Source: Candidatus Anammoxibacter sp. (GTDB lineage: Bacteria > Planctomycetota > Brocadiia > Brocadiales > Anammoxibacteraceae). Taken from it: a stretch of DNA of 34,902 nt. The notes under the pieces were generated by a model. That model was not told where the DNA came from, searched no databases, and was given only the letters and a program-made list of their open reading frames with translations. The position numbers and the translations under genes were made by a program. Positions 14,418 to 23,321 of the stretch are shown one piece after another; position 1 is the stretch's first letter; every line of letters begins with the position of its first letter. The DNA lies in contig JAIQZQ010000067.1 in NCBI GenBank assembly GCA_021777105.1, forward strand, positions 1-34,902, read 5' to 3'.

Positions 14418-15716
14418 CTATTCCACTTCTTCAAACGTCACCTGGTTTCTGCCGTTTTCTTTTGATTTGTATACTGCGTTGTCGGCGGCTTTGAACATGT
14501 CGTCAAAGTTTGCGTCTGAGCCGGAGTCTATGCATGTGATGCCTATGCTGCCGCTTATGTTAAGGTTATTCGGTCTTAGATCTTCAAGGCTTAAACGTAT
14601 ATTTTCACATTTTGACAAGGCTTTTTCTTTGTTGCAATCAGCCAGAAGCACAACAAACTCTTCGCCGCCGAATCTGGCCACAAAGTCCTCCTTGCGGCAC
14701 ACTTTAAGCAACAGAGCGCCGGCCTCCTTAAGGACTATGTCGCCGATATCGTGGCCGTGATTATCGTTAATGGACTTGAAATGATCCAGATCAATCATCA
14801 TTACGCTTAAAGGCGACTTGCGCCTTTTGGCGGATGAGATATATTTTGGGACAAACTGCAAAAGGGAGTGGCGGTTGTTAAGGCCGGTAAGTGGATCGGT
14901 CATTGCCATTGTCAATAGCTCCTGTTTTTGCAGTCTAACCTGATCTAATAGCAGTTTGTTGCTTAAAAGGTTAGTAACGCGGGCAAAGAACTCTTCCCTC
15001 ATTACAGGCTTTGTGGCGTAATCGCTTATGCCTGCCCTGAAAAGCTCAATCTTGCGCGGAGCATCGTCAAAACTGGTGACGGCCAGGACGGGCACGTTTT
15101 TGTTAGGGCCGTCGGACATGCGCAAATACCTTATAAACGACAAAATGCTCATCTCGCCTTCAACCAGAACGTCGGTAATAATAAGGTCGTAATTTTTTAT
15201 GCCTATATTTTCATATGCTTCGTCCGCGCTTTTAAAATGGTCGGTGTTTATTTTGAGCTTTCCCATATACTCTTTAGTTACCATGGCAACTGTTGCCGAG
15301 TCTTCAATATAGAGCACATTGCTGTTTGAGATGTCAAAAGCTTCCTGCGGGCTCTTAAAACTTTCAACAAATTGAGCTATTTGTTTGCGCAGTTTTTCAA
15401 CATTGGCTTTTGAATATACCTCTGTAATGCCTATTTTCAGAGACTCTTTAATAATTGATTCATTTGATTCGGAAGTTATCAGGATGATCGGAATGGGTTT
15501 GTCGCGTCTTTGGGCTTTATAGCGTTTTGTAAATTCAAAGCCGGAGGTGTCGTTAAGATGCATGCTGACGCAAATAAAGTCGAACTTGTTGCTCAGCAGC
15601 AGGCGCAGGCCTTGCTCCGCAGTACAGGCAATTTTGATGGAAAGGCCGAGTTTTTGGAAGATCTCTTCAAGTATTGTCTGAAAAAGCTTGCTGTTTTCAA
15701 GTATAAGGGCATTCAT
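14418..15716 (-). CDS. Response regulator-diguanylate cyclase (REC-REC-GGDEF)
   Basis: 432 residues, cytosolic. REC1 (about 1-118) has lost its phospho-acceptor: the aligned position is Ser51 (FDFICVSMHL), and the acidic pair at the start is incomplete. REC2 (about 133-250) keeps the acidic IEDS, Asp182 (IITDV), the Thr/Ser (AVTS) and Lys236 (TKPV). The GGDEF domain (about 268-430) has an active GGEEF at 350-354 and a classical inhibitory site RKED at 341-344, so it should make c-di-GMP and be product-inhibited. Layout resembles PleD-type regulators, in which a degenerate REC serves dimerisation. The start ATG at 15716 lies just after taacta; no kinase gene is adjacent. Confidence 0.93.
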   Translation of the reverse strand: MNALILENSKLFQTILEEIFQKLGLSIKIACTAEQGLRLLLSNKFDFICVSMHLNDTSGFEFTKRYKAQRRDKPIPIILITSESNESIIKESLKIGITEVYSKANVEKLRKQIAQFVESFKSPQEAFDISNSNVLYIEDSATVAMVTKEYMGKLKINTDHFKSADEAYENIGIKNYDLIITDVLVEGEMSILSFIRYLRMSDGPNKNVPVLAVTSFDDAPRKIELFRAGISDYATKPVMREEFFARVTNLLSNKLLLDQVRLQKQELLTMAMTDPLTGLNNRHSLLQFVPKYISSAKRRKSPLSVMMIDLDHFKSINDNHGHDIGDIVLKEAGALLLKVCRKEDFVARFGGEEFVVLLADCNKEKALSKCENIRLSLEDLRPNNLNISGSIGITCIDSGSDANFDDMFKAADNAVYKSKENGRNQVTFEEVE

Positions 15717-15958
15717 TAGTTATACGCTATCCTAAACCGGGCAAGTAAAAAGTAATAAAGCAAACTTAACGCTTGCTGCTTAATTTCTTGCCCTGAAAGA
15801 GCATTATTGAATATATATTGTTTTTTATAAACACACCCCTCGTTCCCCTCTTTTTAGAGTGGAGGTCGGTTGACGGCTCTCTCCGATACGTTATTTGTTG
15901 ATAACGATCAGGGCCGCGCCTTTTAACGGGGTAAACATTCTTTTCCTCATGGTTGATA

Positions 15959-18766
15959 TCACTCGACAACTACGCACAAGTAATCCTTGTTTTGTAAATA
16001 TTTAGCGGCCATTTTTTTAATATCATCAGGAGTTACCAAGCTTAACTCGTTCAGGAACTTTTTGTCGTACTGAAAATCGTCTCTGTAGAATTCATTAATG
16101 ACTGCGTAATACGCCTGATTGATTCTGGGCAGGCGGCGCATCATCATGCGGCCTTTAATCTTGTTAACGGTTTTTTGAATCTCTTTCAGGTCAAACTCGC
16201 GTGTTTGGTATTCGGCAAGCAGGTTGAGTATTCTTTGTTTCGCGATTTCTATATTCATTTTTCTTGTGCCCAACCTTGCCTGAAACCATCCAAAATCCTT
16301 ATATGTTATAAATGCGCTTCCAATTGAGTAGGCAAGGCCCTGTTGCTCGCGCAACCTGAATGCCATATCCGAGCTAAGGATTGAGCTTAAGACATATAGA
16401 GGAGCGTCGTCTTTAAGGTCAAAATTAGATACCGGATACCCAAGATATATGTTGGCCTGCTCCTTGCCGATAACGGCCTTGGTTTGTTCAACATCGGACA
16501 GCTTTTTTAACTCTATCTTGCCGGGTTGTTTAAGCCCTTTGTATTCTGAAGCGTTGCCGAACAGCTCTTTTACTTTATCGGTTAGTGTTTTGCGTGGAAT
16601 AGAGCTTACAATGCTGATTAATATGTTATTTGGGGCAAAATATTTTTTATGAAAATTGATCAGGTCGTCTCTGGTAATGGATGAGATAGAGCTAACGTTG
16701 CCCAAAATTCTTTTAGACATGCTTTGGCCCGGCATAAGGTTCTCGTAAAAAAGCCTTTTTGCAGTTGTAGATGCGCTGTTATCCTCGCCTTTTATTGCGT
16801 TTATCATATATTTACGCGTCTCCTCAATATGCGCGGGTTCAAAATCAGGGCGCAGGATAATATCGGCCAGCAGGTTTAGACCTTGGGTGTAAAAGTCGTC
16901 AATTGTCTCAAGTCTGATAAATGAGTGTTGGGTGGATGTGCGGTAATCATCGTAAGGGATATATGGATCGTCGGAGAATGCAACGCGCGCGCCGATAGAG
17001 TTAAGGGCGTTTTCAATCTCTTTTTCGCTTTTGCCTGCCGCGCCTCTTAAAAGCAACCTGTGCATAAAATCCGTAATGCCGGTCTTGCCCTCAGGCTCGT
17101 GAAATGAGCGGTCTTTAAAAAGCGCATGCGCACCAAACACCTTTGAATCGTTGTTTACATTTGTGAGCAGGGTTAAACCGTTTGACAGGGTTTGTTTGGT
17201 TGTAGTTGACGCGGCGACCTCTTTATCTTTCTTTGCCGCCTTATCAGTACCGCCTAACTTTGGATGTTCCGCTTTATTGCCGTTGGCTTTGTCTAAAGGC
17301 TCAACAATGGTGGCAACAAAGCCGGGTTTATCCTGTTTGCCTGTTTGCCTGTAAAAATGCGCGACATCTATTGAGAAATATTTTTGCGCGACTCGTTTTA
17401 TTTCTTTAATGCTTACCTTTTCAATATTGTCTATATATGCGTCTATGAATTTGTAGCCTTTGTTTGCAAGAAGATGCGCTTTTGACATGCCGTAGTAATG
17501 CATGCGTTCTTTCATGAAAAATTCCGCTGTTTTGATCTGTGTCTTTGCGCCTTTGATCTCTTCATTGGTGATGTTTAATTTTTTTGGAATTGCCTTTAAA
17601 TTTTCTAAAACATCATTTAGGGTCTTGTCAACATCAGCTCCATGGCTCAATACGGCAAATATATTTAGGAAACCGGCGCCTCTGGTGTAAACATATTCAC
17701 TATAAATGTGGTTTACACCTGAATTTGCGCTATTTTTGTGATGCCCTCCATGAATGGAAGAGTGATCAGGCGCGGAGCCGTGGCCTGCGGCGCTTTTTTT
17801 TGCCTCTGTTTTTTGGTCCGGTTTAAGGTATTCGTTGCTGTTAATTAACGCCTCCATAATTAGAAACGGGAAGAAGTCCTTGTCGTCAAGGCTGGGGGCT
17901 TTTATCCCGATGCTCAAATGCCTGGACGCAACCGGTTTTTTAACGCGATATATTTTGCTTTTGCTTGTTAAAGAGGAGGATAGCTTTTTGCGGTCAGGAA
18001 GTTCGCCCGCGGGAAACCGGCCAAAATAGTTTTTAACTTTATCCGCCATTTCAAGGGTGTCGAAATCGCCTATAATCATGCCGGCCATATTGTTTGGGAC
18101 GTAATATTTCTTGTAGTACTCCATTATGTCTGCTCGCGGCATGCGCTGGATAGTTTCAATTGTGCCCAGCACGGGCAAAGCGTACCCGGCTCCGTCAAAC
18201 AGCTTGCTTTCAAAAAACAGTTTGTTTATATAGTTGCCCTTGTCAACATCCCGCCCTATCTCTTCAATAACAATACCGCGCTCTTTTTCCAGCTTATTTT
18301 CAGGTATGGTTGAATTAAAGAGCATGTCAGACTGGATGTCGAGCCCTTTATCAATATGCTCAGCGGGCATGAGGATCATAAAATTAGTGAAGTCTTTTGA
18401 TGTGTGCGCGTTGTTATAACCGCCGTAAAAATCCATTTGGTCATAAAGCTCCTCCTGCGAACGGTTTGTCGTGCCGTTAAACAGCAGGTGTTCCAGCATG
18501 TGCGATACGCCGTTATTGCCGGCGTTTTCATTGCCTGAGCCGGTTTTAACCACAATTACGGAAGCTATCATCGGGTTTGAGCGGTTCTCAATCAGGGCGA
18601 ATTCCATGCCGTTTTCCAGCGTAATGTATGTTGTAGCCGGGCCGGATTGGCCGGTTGGGTTTGTGTCTGACGATGCCAGTACATTTGCGCCGCATGTGAG
18701 TATGGTCAGGATAAAGGCAAAGCTAAGGGCAATAAGAGGTTTCTTAAATATTGATTTTTCGGCCAT
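15959..18766 (-). CDS. Exported M16 family zinc peptidase, two-domain
   Basis: 935 residues with a signal peptide (about 1-31, ending ANVLA-S). The N-terminal M16 half holds the inverted zinc motif H89-M-L-E92-H93 and the downstream ligand in IVIEEIGRD (Glu168 or Glu169), so it should be active. The C-terminal half (from about 515, TKQTLSNGLTLLTN) aligns with an M16 domain, but its motif is TDFMH, lacking the first His and the Glu, as is normal for the partner half. A His-rich insertion (about 320-350, AAGHGSAPDHSSIHGGHHKN) interrupts the N-terminal half. Periplasmic M16 enzymes digest peptides; partners such as PqqL-type uptake systems are not seen nearby. The start follows caggagataaatc. 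Confidence 0.92.
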   Translation of the reverse strand: MAEKSIFKKPLIALSFAFILTILTCGANVLASSDTNPTGQSGPATTYITLENGMEFALIENRSNPMIASVIVVKTGSGNENAGNNGVSHMLEHLLFNGTTNRSQEELYDQMDFYGGYNNAHTSKDFTNFMILMPAEHIDKGLDIQSDMLFNSTIPENKLEKERGIVIEEIGRDVDKGNYINKLFFESKLFDGAGYALPVLGTIETIQRMPRADIMEYYKKYYVPNNMAGMIIGDFDTLEMADKVKNYFGRFPAGELPDRKKLSSSLTSKSKIYRVKKPVASRHLSIGIKAPSLDDKDFFPFLIMEALINSNEYLKPDQKTEAKKSAAGHGSAPDHSSIHGGHHKNSANSGVNHIYSEYVYTRGAGFLNIFAVLSHGADVDKTLNDVLENLKAIPKKLNITNEEIKGAKTQIKTAEFFMKERMHYYGMSKAHLLANKGYKFIDAYIDNIEKVSIKEIKRVAQKYFSIDVAHFYRQTGKQDKPGFVATIVEPLDKANGNKAEHPKLGGTDKAAKKDKEVAASTTTKQTLSNGLTLLTNVNNDSKVFGAHALFKDRSFHEPEGKTGITDFMHRLLLRGAAGKSEKEIENALNSIGARVAFSDDPYIPYDDYRTSTQHSFIRLETIDDFYTQGLNLLADIILRPDFEPAHIEETRKYMINAIKGEDNSASTTAKRLFYENLMPGQSMSKRILGNVSSISSITRDDLINFHKKYFAPNNILISIVSSIPRKTLTDKVKELFGNASEYKGLKQPGKIELKKLSDVEQTKAVIGKEQANIYLGYPVSNFDLKDDAPLYVLSSILSSDMAFRLREQQGLAYSIGSAFITYKDFGWFQARLGTRKMNIEIAKQRILNLLAEYQTREFDLKEIQKTVNKIKGRMMMRRLPRINQAYYAVINEFYRDDFQYDKKFLNELSLVTPDDIKKMAAKYLQNKDYLCVVVE

Positions 18767-18978
18767 GATTTATCTCCTGGTAATTTTTGGAGGTATTGTT
18801 AATGGAAAATGCGAAGATTTTAAACAAAAATATTAACATTAAAGAATAAACACCGCAACTAAATTGCGTGAATGGTGGCGTGGTTGGAAGTGGTTTATTC
18901 ACTTAAACGGTGATCAAATGAGACATGAAACAATTCCACTTTTTTTGAAAAGTAAATTCCGAATTTTATTCTCTCGAA

Positions 18979-19425
18979 TTATTCTTCGCCTAATGATTCA
19001 AGATCAGACACATCCTTTTTACGGCATGAAGCGCGTTTGTTTCTTATAAGCAGTTCTCTGCCAATGTATCTTACTGGAATATCGCCATAATTACCGTCTG
19101 CGCAGTTTGAAAAAGCTTCTTCTATTGAAACTCCGCTAATTGACGTCAAAATGTCAACGCGCACGGGAGGAACCCCTAATTGAACAACATGGGAATCTCT
19201 TTGGAAATCTTCAACTTCCAGGCCAACCGAGCCAAATCCAAATTCTTTAAGCACGGACATAATCTTTTCAGCATTGGATAAAGTTGGTTTTACAAGAATA
19301 TCTATATCGCCCGTATAACGGGGAGCGCCATGGAACGCCAAAGCATATCCGCCAATAATAATGTATTCAACTCTCCAGGAGTTTAACAACCTTAGCAGTT
19401 CTTTGAAGTCGGGCTGAACTTCCAT
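18979..19425 (-). CDS. MNT-type nucleotidyltransferase (DNA polymerase beta fold)
   Basis: 148 residues from the ATG at 19425, which follows acggaggcaatatc; the longer frame from 19458 has no such site. The minimal nucleotidyltransferase core is clear: IIGGYALAFHGAPRYTGDID at about 22-41, with the catalytic 'GxDID' aspartates near 39-41, then PVRVDILTSISGV carrying the third Asp. The C-terminus (VRYIGRELLIRNKRASCRKKDVSDLESLG) is the usual tail of single-domain enzymes that nucleotidylate proteins or tRNA in toxin-antitoxin pairs. It overlaps the small upstream gene by 59 nt, which supports a coupled two-gene locus. Confidence 0.88.
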   Translation of the reverse strand: MEVQPDFKELLRLLNSWRVEYIIIGGYALAFHGAPRYTGDIDILVKPTLSNAEKIMSVLKEFGFGSVGLEVEDFQRDSHVVQLGVPPVRVDILTSISGVSIEEAFSNCADGNYGDIPVRYIGRELLIRNKRASCRKKDVSDLESLGEE

Positions 19426-19555
19426 GATATTGCCTCCGTAAATATTCGACTGCCGCAATCCTCTCTTCAGATGGTTTATTTAACCAATAAGATAAATCGT
19501 CTATGATTTGATTAGAATCATTTAAATTTCTTTTTTTTACTACTTTTTTTATCAT
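19367..19555 (-). CDS. Small partner protein of the nucleotidyltransferase
   Basis: 62 residues from the ATG at 19555 after aaaggataaaaat; the longer frame upstream has unrelated hydrophobic text and no start signal. The sequence LSYWLNKPSEERIAAVEYLR, then RQYHGSSARLQRTAKVVKL, is a well-conserved short family found immediately upstream of MNT-type nucleotidyltransferases, as here. The 'SSARLQR' segment is the most conserved part. Role unproven; by position and size it is the likely antitoxin or adaptor. Its last 59 nt overlap the start of the nucleotidyltransferase gene in another frame. Confidence 0.82.
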   Translation of the reverse strand: MIKKVVKKRNLNDSNQIIDDLSYWLNKPSEERIAAVEYLRRQYHGSSARLQRTAKVVKLLES

Positions 19556-20253
19556 ATTTTTATCCTTTTGCCGTATCCAAAATAATTGTTGCTCGGCAGA
19601 GAAATTTGTCTTTGGATATGATATTAGATACTCGCAAATATTGTAACCAAATTTTCTTATAAATAAAATCAATTTTAAACCGGCGTTTACAATAGTAAAA
19701 AAGAGGCTCAAAATATTTCTCGGATTTTTTACTTTTGCCTTTTTACTTTTCGCTTGTCCTGATTTTAAGGATTAGGTATATTTATTTAAAATTTTCAAAT
19801 AACAGCAAGGAAAACACTCTACCTCGCTCCAAAACCCCGGTTTGGGAGCGAAATAATTCGCGAAGCCCCAGCTTCGCGTTTGAGCGCATATTTGACTTCA
19901 TTTTCGCCCTCGGGGGATAATTCTCACTATGGCAGCCAAGCTGCCAAGTGTTCATTTACACACGAAGCTGTGGCTTCTTGAATTACCGGTTGCCAAGCAG
20001 GGGCTTGACAACCAGAGTTCAAACATTTTGGAACCTAAATTAAGCGATTTTAAATCCCCCCTCCCCTAACCCCTCCCACTAAGGGGAGGGGGGGATTTGC
20101 CTTTTTAAGCTCGTTTTGGTTCTAATCTCAATCGTATAAAGTTTCACCTAATGGGTGATGTCTTTTAATAAAAATATACCGTTTATTTCCCATCCATTGA
20201 TGGGAGGGGCCAGGGGAGGGTGATAAGAATCGCTCAATTTAGGTGAAAATATT
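19556..20253. other. intergenic, several repeat families
   Basis: No gene is supported. It contains two small hairpins (CGCTCCAAAACC/GGTTTGGGAGCG at about 19827-19852 and CGCGAAGC/GCTTCGCG at about 19859-19878), a repeat 'ataattctcactatggcagc' (19901-19959) shared with 32303-32360, and MITE-like element A copy 2. Confidence 0.6.
20034..20243. mobile_element. MITE-like element A, copy 2 (210 bp)
   Basis: Ends CCTAAATTAAGCGATTTT and AATCGCTCAATTTAGG. The interior matches element 11952-12152 in reverse order, including the C-rich and G-rich arms, 'aatataccgtttattt' and a CACCTAATGGGTG hairpin. It ends 10 bp before the next gene's ATG, so it may supply that gene's leader. Confidence 0.82.
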
Positions 20254-20928
20254 ATGAAATCGCCAATTTTAAAAATATTAATAGTTGTTGTCATCATTGC
20301 CGCGTTTATGTGCGGGCTCATTGGAATTGTTTTTAAATCAAAAGTTCAAAGGCAGAGGAAGCAGGTTGCAACGCAAGAGCTGGACAATGTGAATCTGTTA
20401 AGAACGGCAATCGGCCCCGACCTTAAATCAATGGCCGCAGACATTGAAACGTTGATAAACAGCAAAGAGCTTAAAAATTTTGTTGAAGATGGAAAGGAAT
20501 CCCCAGGTTTGCAAGGGACGCTTATGCTTCTTAACCGCGCCGGTTTTTTGATTTATGGAACGGATTCTAAAGATGAATCGGCATTTATGGGCGAAGATCA
20601 AATAGATAAAAATTTTGGGAATAAATATCCGAATGTCTGGAGCCAAATTTCAAAAGAGGAATCAGGGCAAATTTATGGGCGAGAAGGGCTGTTTACATTT
20701 TCAACCGCGCATCCTTTGGCGGGTCAACAAAACCAGGGAGCGGAATTAAGCGACACAAGGCTTAAGGCGGCTGATAATTACTGGAAAATAGTGTCATTCA
20801 TTCCGTCCAAGGCTTTAAACGCTTTTAAGCGAACGCAAATCAGAAGGCTTGGTTTTATGTTTTTGTTTATGGTTCTGTTTTGGTTTGGGGCCGCTGTGTA
20901 TTCGTATCGCGTGCTTAGAAGACAGTGA
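20254..20928 (+). CDS. Two-TM protein with periplasmic sensor-like (Cache-type) domain
   Basis: 224 residues: a transmembrane helix at about 7-27, an extracytoplasmic domain of about 165 residues, then a second helix at about 199-217 and a 7-residue tail. The arrangement and pieces such as LNRAGFLIYGTDSKDESAFM and YWKIVSFIPSKALNAFKRTQ resemble single or double Cache sensor domains of histidine kinases and cyclases ('W-ivs-ips-al' before the second helix). No HAMP, kinase or GGDEF follows; the frame stops right after the second helix. It is either a stand-alone sensor or the separated front end of a receptor. The element-A copy ends 10 bp before the start, which may have altered expression. 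Confidence 0.6.
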   Translation: MKSPILKILIVVVIIAAFMCGLIGIVFKSKVQRQRKQVATQELDNVNLLRTAIGPDLKSMAADIETLINSKELKNFVEDGKESPGLQGTLMLLNRAGFLIYGTDSKDESAFMGEDQIDKNFGNKYPNVWSQISKEESGQIYGREGLFTFSTAHPLAGQQNQGAELSDTRLKAADNYWKIVSFIPSKALNAFKRTQIRRLGFMFLFMVLFWFGAAVYSYRVLRRQ

Positions 20929-21168
20929 CGCGCGTAATGCTTGCTCCGCCATTTCGCTAAAAAATAAACATTGCAACTAAATTGGGATGATGACGGATGC
21001 GATGATGCGAGAGTTTGCGGTAATTATAGTCAATTACATCATATTTTCGAAAATTATATTCAAGAGTGGTTATATTCAAATACTGTGATATAAAACCCTA
21101 AAGGGTAAATTCCAACAATTCATGCTGTTGGATTTAAGGCTTTAGCCTTTTATTCATTAACAAATTAA

Positions 21169-21354
21169 GCCTGCGATTACTATTTTGAAGCAACTCGCCA
21201 AAAAGGAAGTAGCCATCTGGTATACAAAACTCCATGGCAAGGCGATCAAAGGGTAAATATTCAAAATAACAAGGGCAAAGCAAAAATATATAAAGTAAAG
21301 CAGGTTCCTAAAGCAATTGACAGATTGGAGCTAAATTATGACGATAAAAAATGA
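21169..21354 (+). pseudogene. hicA: HicA-type toxin, 5'-truncated
   Basis: The frame between TAA (21166-21168) and TGA at 21354 reads FEATRQKGSSHLVYKTPWQG, then DQRVNIQNNKGKAKIYKVKQ and VPKAIDRLELN. This is the HicA/YcfA fold from its second strand onward; the usual 'G(S)H' with the catalytic His (GSSH) is present. The N-terminal helix with the start codon is missing, and repeat sequence (ggctttagcc hairpin, 'attcattaac') occupies its place. No start codon is available in frame. It overlaps the HicB start by 17 nt. Confidence 0.75.
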
Positions 21355-21667
21355 TCATTATACATACCGTATTACCTGGTCAGCGGAAGATAATGAATAT
21401 GTTGGTTTATGCGCGGAATTTCCAAGTTTGAGTTGGCTTGCAAAAGAGCCTGAAGCCGCGTTAAAAGGAACCCGTAAACTAGTTGCTGAAGTAACGGAAG
21501 ATATGAAAAAAAACGGCAAAAAGATACCGGAGCCACTTGCCAACCGGAGATACAGCGGAAAATTTATGCTTCGTGTGCTTCCTGAAGTTCATAAAGGCCT
21601 GGCTATTAAAGCAGCTGAAGAAGGCGTTAGCCTAAACCGCCTTGCCGCCGTAAAATTAGGCATGTAG
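21338..21667 (+). CDS. hicB: HicB-type antitoxin
   Basis: 109 residues. N-terminal HicB fold (YTYRITWSAEDNEYVGLCAE, then FPSLSWLAKEPEAALKGTRKLV), a linker, and a C-terminal ribbon-helix-helix (FMLRVLPEVHKGLAIKAAEEGVSLNRLAAVKLG) for DNA binding and autorepression. HicB normally neutralises HicA, a small RNase that cuts mRNA. Here HicA is truncated upstream, so HicB is an orphan that could still protect against related HicA toxins (inference). The start follows agattggagctaaatt. Complete length for the family. Confidence 0.9.
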   Translation: MTIKNDHYTYRITWSAEDNEYVGLCAEFPSLSWLAKEPEAALKGTRKLVAEVTEDMKKNGKKIPEPLANRRYSGKFMLRVLPEVHKGLAIKAAEEGVSLNRLAAVKLGM

Positions 21668-22220
21668 TTAGAAGCTTATTGGCCCCTCTCCACTCCGGCT
21701 GGAGCAATCTTGCCGATTGCTCCGTAACGTTTTAAAAACCAATTTCGACATACCCAAGTGATCAAATATCTCTTTGCCTGCATTATGTTTTGACTTTTCT
21801 CATACTGTGTTTCAAGTCAAAGATAAATCCGACTTCTTACATTTCTAAATTAGTATCTTAATAGTTAATTATTTAGACATCAATAGTATATTATTGATAT
21901 TTAATCAAGTTTTTTGATGTGCTGCACAGTGACAAATTCTCAATGTTGCCCATGCCGAAAGGCGCCGGCATTTGTGTTTATACTGAATTTATTCAAGGCA
22001 ATGGATTTCCGTTTGCCCTTGAAAAATTAGCCTGTAAATATTAGCCAAAGACGCCACGCATATCATTCCCGAAGGCTTCTATCGGGAATTCATATGTTTT
22101 AAAGCTCTGGATTCCCAATAATAGCCTTCGTAAATGATAAAAAAGGCAACGAAGAATTTATCACTCTCCAGAGGACAACAGAGTCAGATTTTCCATCGAT
22201 AGACAACAACAATTTGCCCT
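21668..22220. other. intergenic repeats
   Basis: No gene is supported. Present are a REP-A hairpin (21696-21730), a 59-bp repeat 'tagacatcaatagtatatta' (21862-21920) shared with 34448-34503, and the inverted pair ATTCCCGA/TCGGGAAT (22065-22072, 22082-22089). None has a T-run that would make a clear terminator for the nine-gene operon ending at 22221. Confidence 0.6.
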
Positions 22221-23321
22221 CTAATACAATTCGTTAACTTCCCAAACATTGCTTTGCAGTTCCTGGGCAATTATGTACGGGATCCCGAAACTCTCACTTC
22301 CATATTTCAGTCCAAGTTTAAACCCAGGGTTACTTACTGTCTGCAACTCGCCGGCAGCGCCAATGATCAACCCCAAATATTCGTCTGGTTTGGCTCTAAG
22401 CGGTTTCAGACAGCTTCTCTCCTGATGTTTCAAAGCGAGACCTTTTTCATGTTGACTTTTTCCGGCGTACAATTTCGTAGCCCTACCGGCAGAATATGGA
22501 ACGTAGTTATCGTGCGAGATCTTCATCACCGCTTCAAAGGAAAAGCCGGAATCTATAGCAGATGAGAAAACAGATTCGGTTAGCGCGGCGCACGTTTTCT
22601 CTTGTGGAGATTTGCTGCTTTGTAACAATTTACATGCTTCATTCCACGTCGGCAATGCCTGCCCGCTTTTATAAAGATCGGTGTAATATTTTATACAACT
22701 AGGACCCTCTATCCCCAAGCGGCCCATCGGATAGATTATTTGCAGTTTAAGTTTTTCTGTATCCAATCTTTGGGAAATAATAGCGAGCATCTCGGTAAGA
22801 TTTTGGAAGTATCCTTCCTGATTGATCTTTGCGTATAGGTTGTATAAATCTACGGAAATCGCGAATACTTCAAGTCGCTCCTGCCGAGATTCCAGAAGAC
22901 CTATAAGCGCCTCAAGCGAGCGGCGCTGTTCCGGTTTCGACATAATCCATCCGTGTGAATATATCTTGATCTTCTGCCGGGCCGGCAGAGCATCAAACCA
23001 CAGTTGAACGTATTTCTCCGCGCCTGGAATAACTGCCAGATCTGTTTCAGATCCCAGGTAACAAAAGTCTAGGGACTCATTCGTGTTAACAAGAGCTCCG
23101 CCAATTTCCTTGGCCAGCCTATCAAATGATTCCAGTTTCATGACCTTTATCGTTCTTGCAGGAGAAACAGAACAGTGAGAACACGAAAACAGACAGCCTT
23201 CAGCTATATTTATATAGCGAATCTTTTTCACAATTTTTTCCGGCGAAACACTTGCGCCCGTAACATGCTTCCAGAAGTTACTTATCGCAATTAGACTACA
23301 ATTGGAATCTACTTGTCGCAT
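22221..23321 (-). CDS. Radical SAM protein (last gene of nine-gene operon)
   Basis: 366 residues from the ATG at 23321, which follows aggaggtgattttcat inside the preceding gene and overlaps its stop by 13 nt; a longer frame from 23426 lacks this. The [4Fe-4S]/SAM motif CxxxCxxC is C43-LFS-C47-SH-C50, preceded by IRYINIAEGC. Later strands (FCYLGSETDLAVIPG, KIKIYSHGWIM, FAISVDLYNLY, LQIIYPMGRLG) complete the radical SAM barrel. There are no SPASM-type Cys clusters. The 'kIYSHGW' phrase is shared with several uncharacterised radical SAM enzymes of sugar or natural-product loci; substrate unknown. By position it is probably a late tailoring step (epimerisation, dehydrogenation or deoxygenation; inference). 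Confidence 0.87.
   Translation of the reverse strand: MRQVDSNCSLIAISNFWKHVTGASVSPEKIVKKIRYINIAEGCLFSCSHCSVSPARTIKVMKLESFDRLAKEIGGALVNTNESLDFCYLGSETDLAVIPGAEKYVQLWFDALPARQKIKIYSHGWIMSKPEQRRSLEALIGLLESRQERLEVFAISVDLYNLYAKINQEGYFQNLTEMLAIISQRLDTEKLKLQIIYPMGRLGIEGPSCIKYYTDLYKSGQALPTWNEACKLLQSSKSPQEKTCAALTESVFSSAIDSGFSFEAVMKISHDNYVPYSAGRATKLYAGKSQHEKGLALKHQERSCLKPLRAKPDEYLGLIIGAAGELQTVSNPGFKLGLKYGSESFGIPYIIAQELQSNVWEVNELY

Noticed and set aside
15766..15969. 67-codon minus-strand frame after the M16 gene
   Set aside because: No ribosome site, overlaps the M16 3' end, and much of it is translated repeat text (cccctctttttag type).
22065..22089. ATTCCCGA/TCGGGAAT hairpin as terminator of the operon
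   Set aside because: No T-run on the relevant strand and it lies over 130 bp past the stop; looks like another dispersed palindrome.
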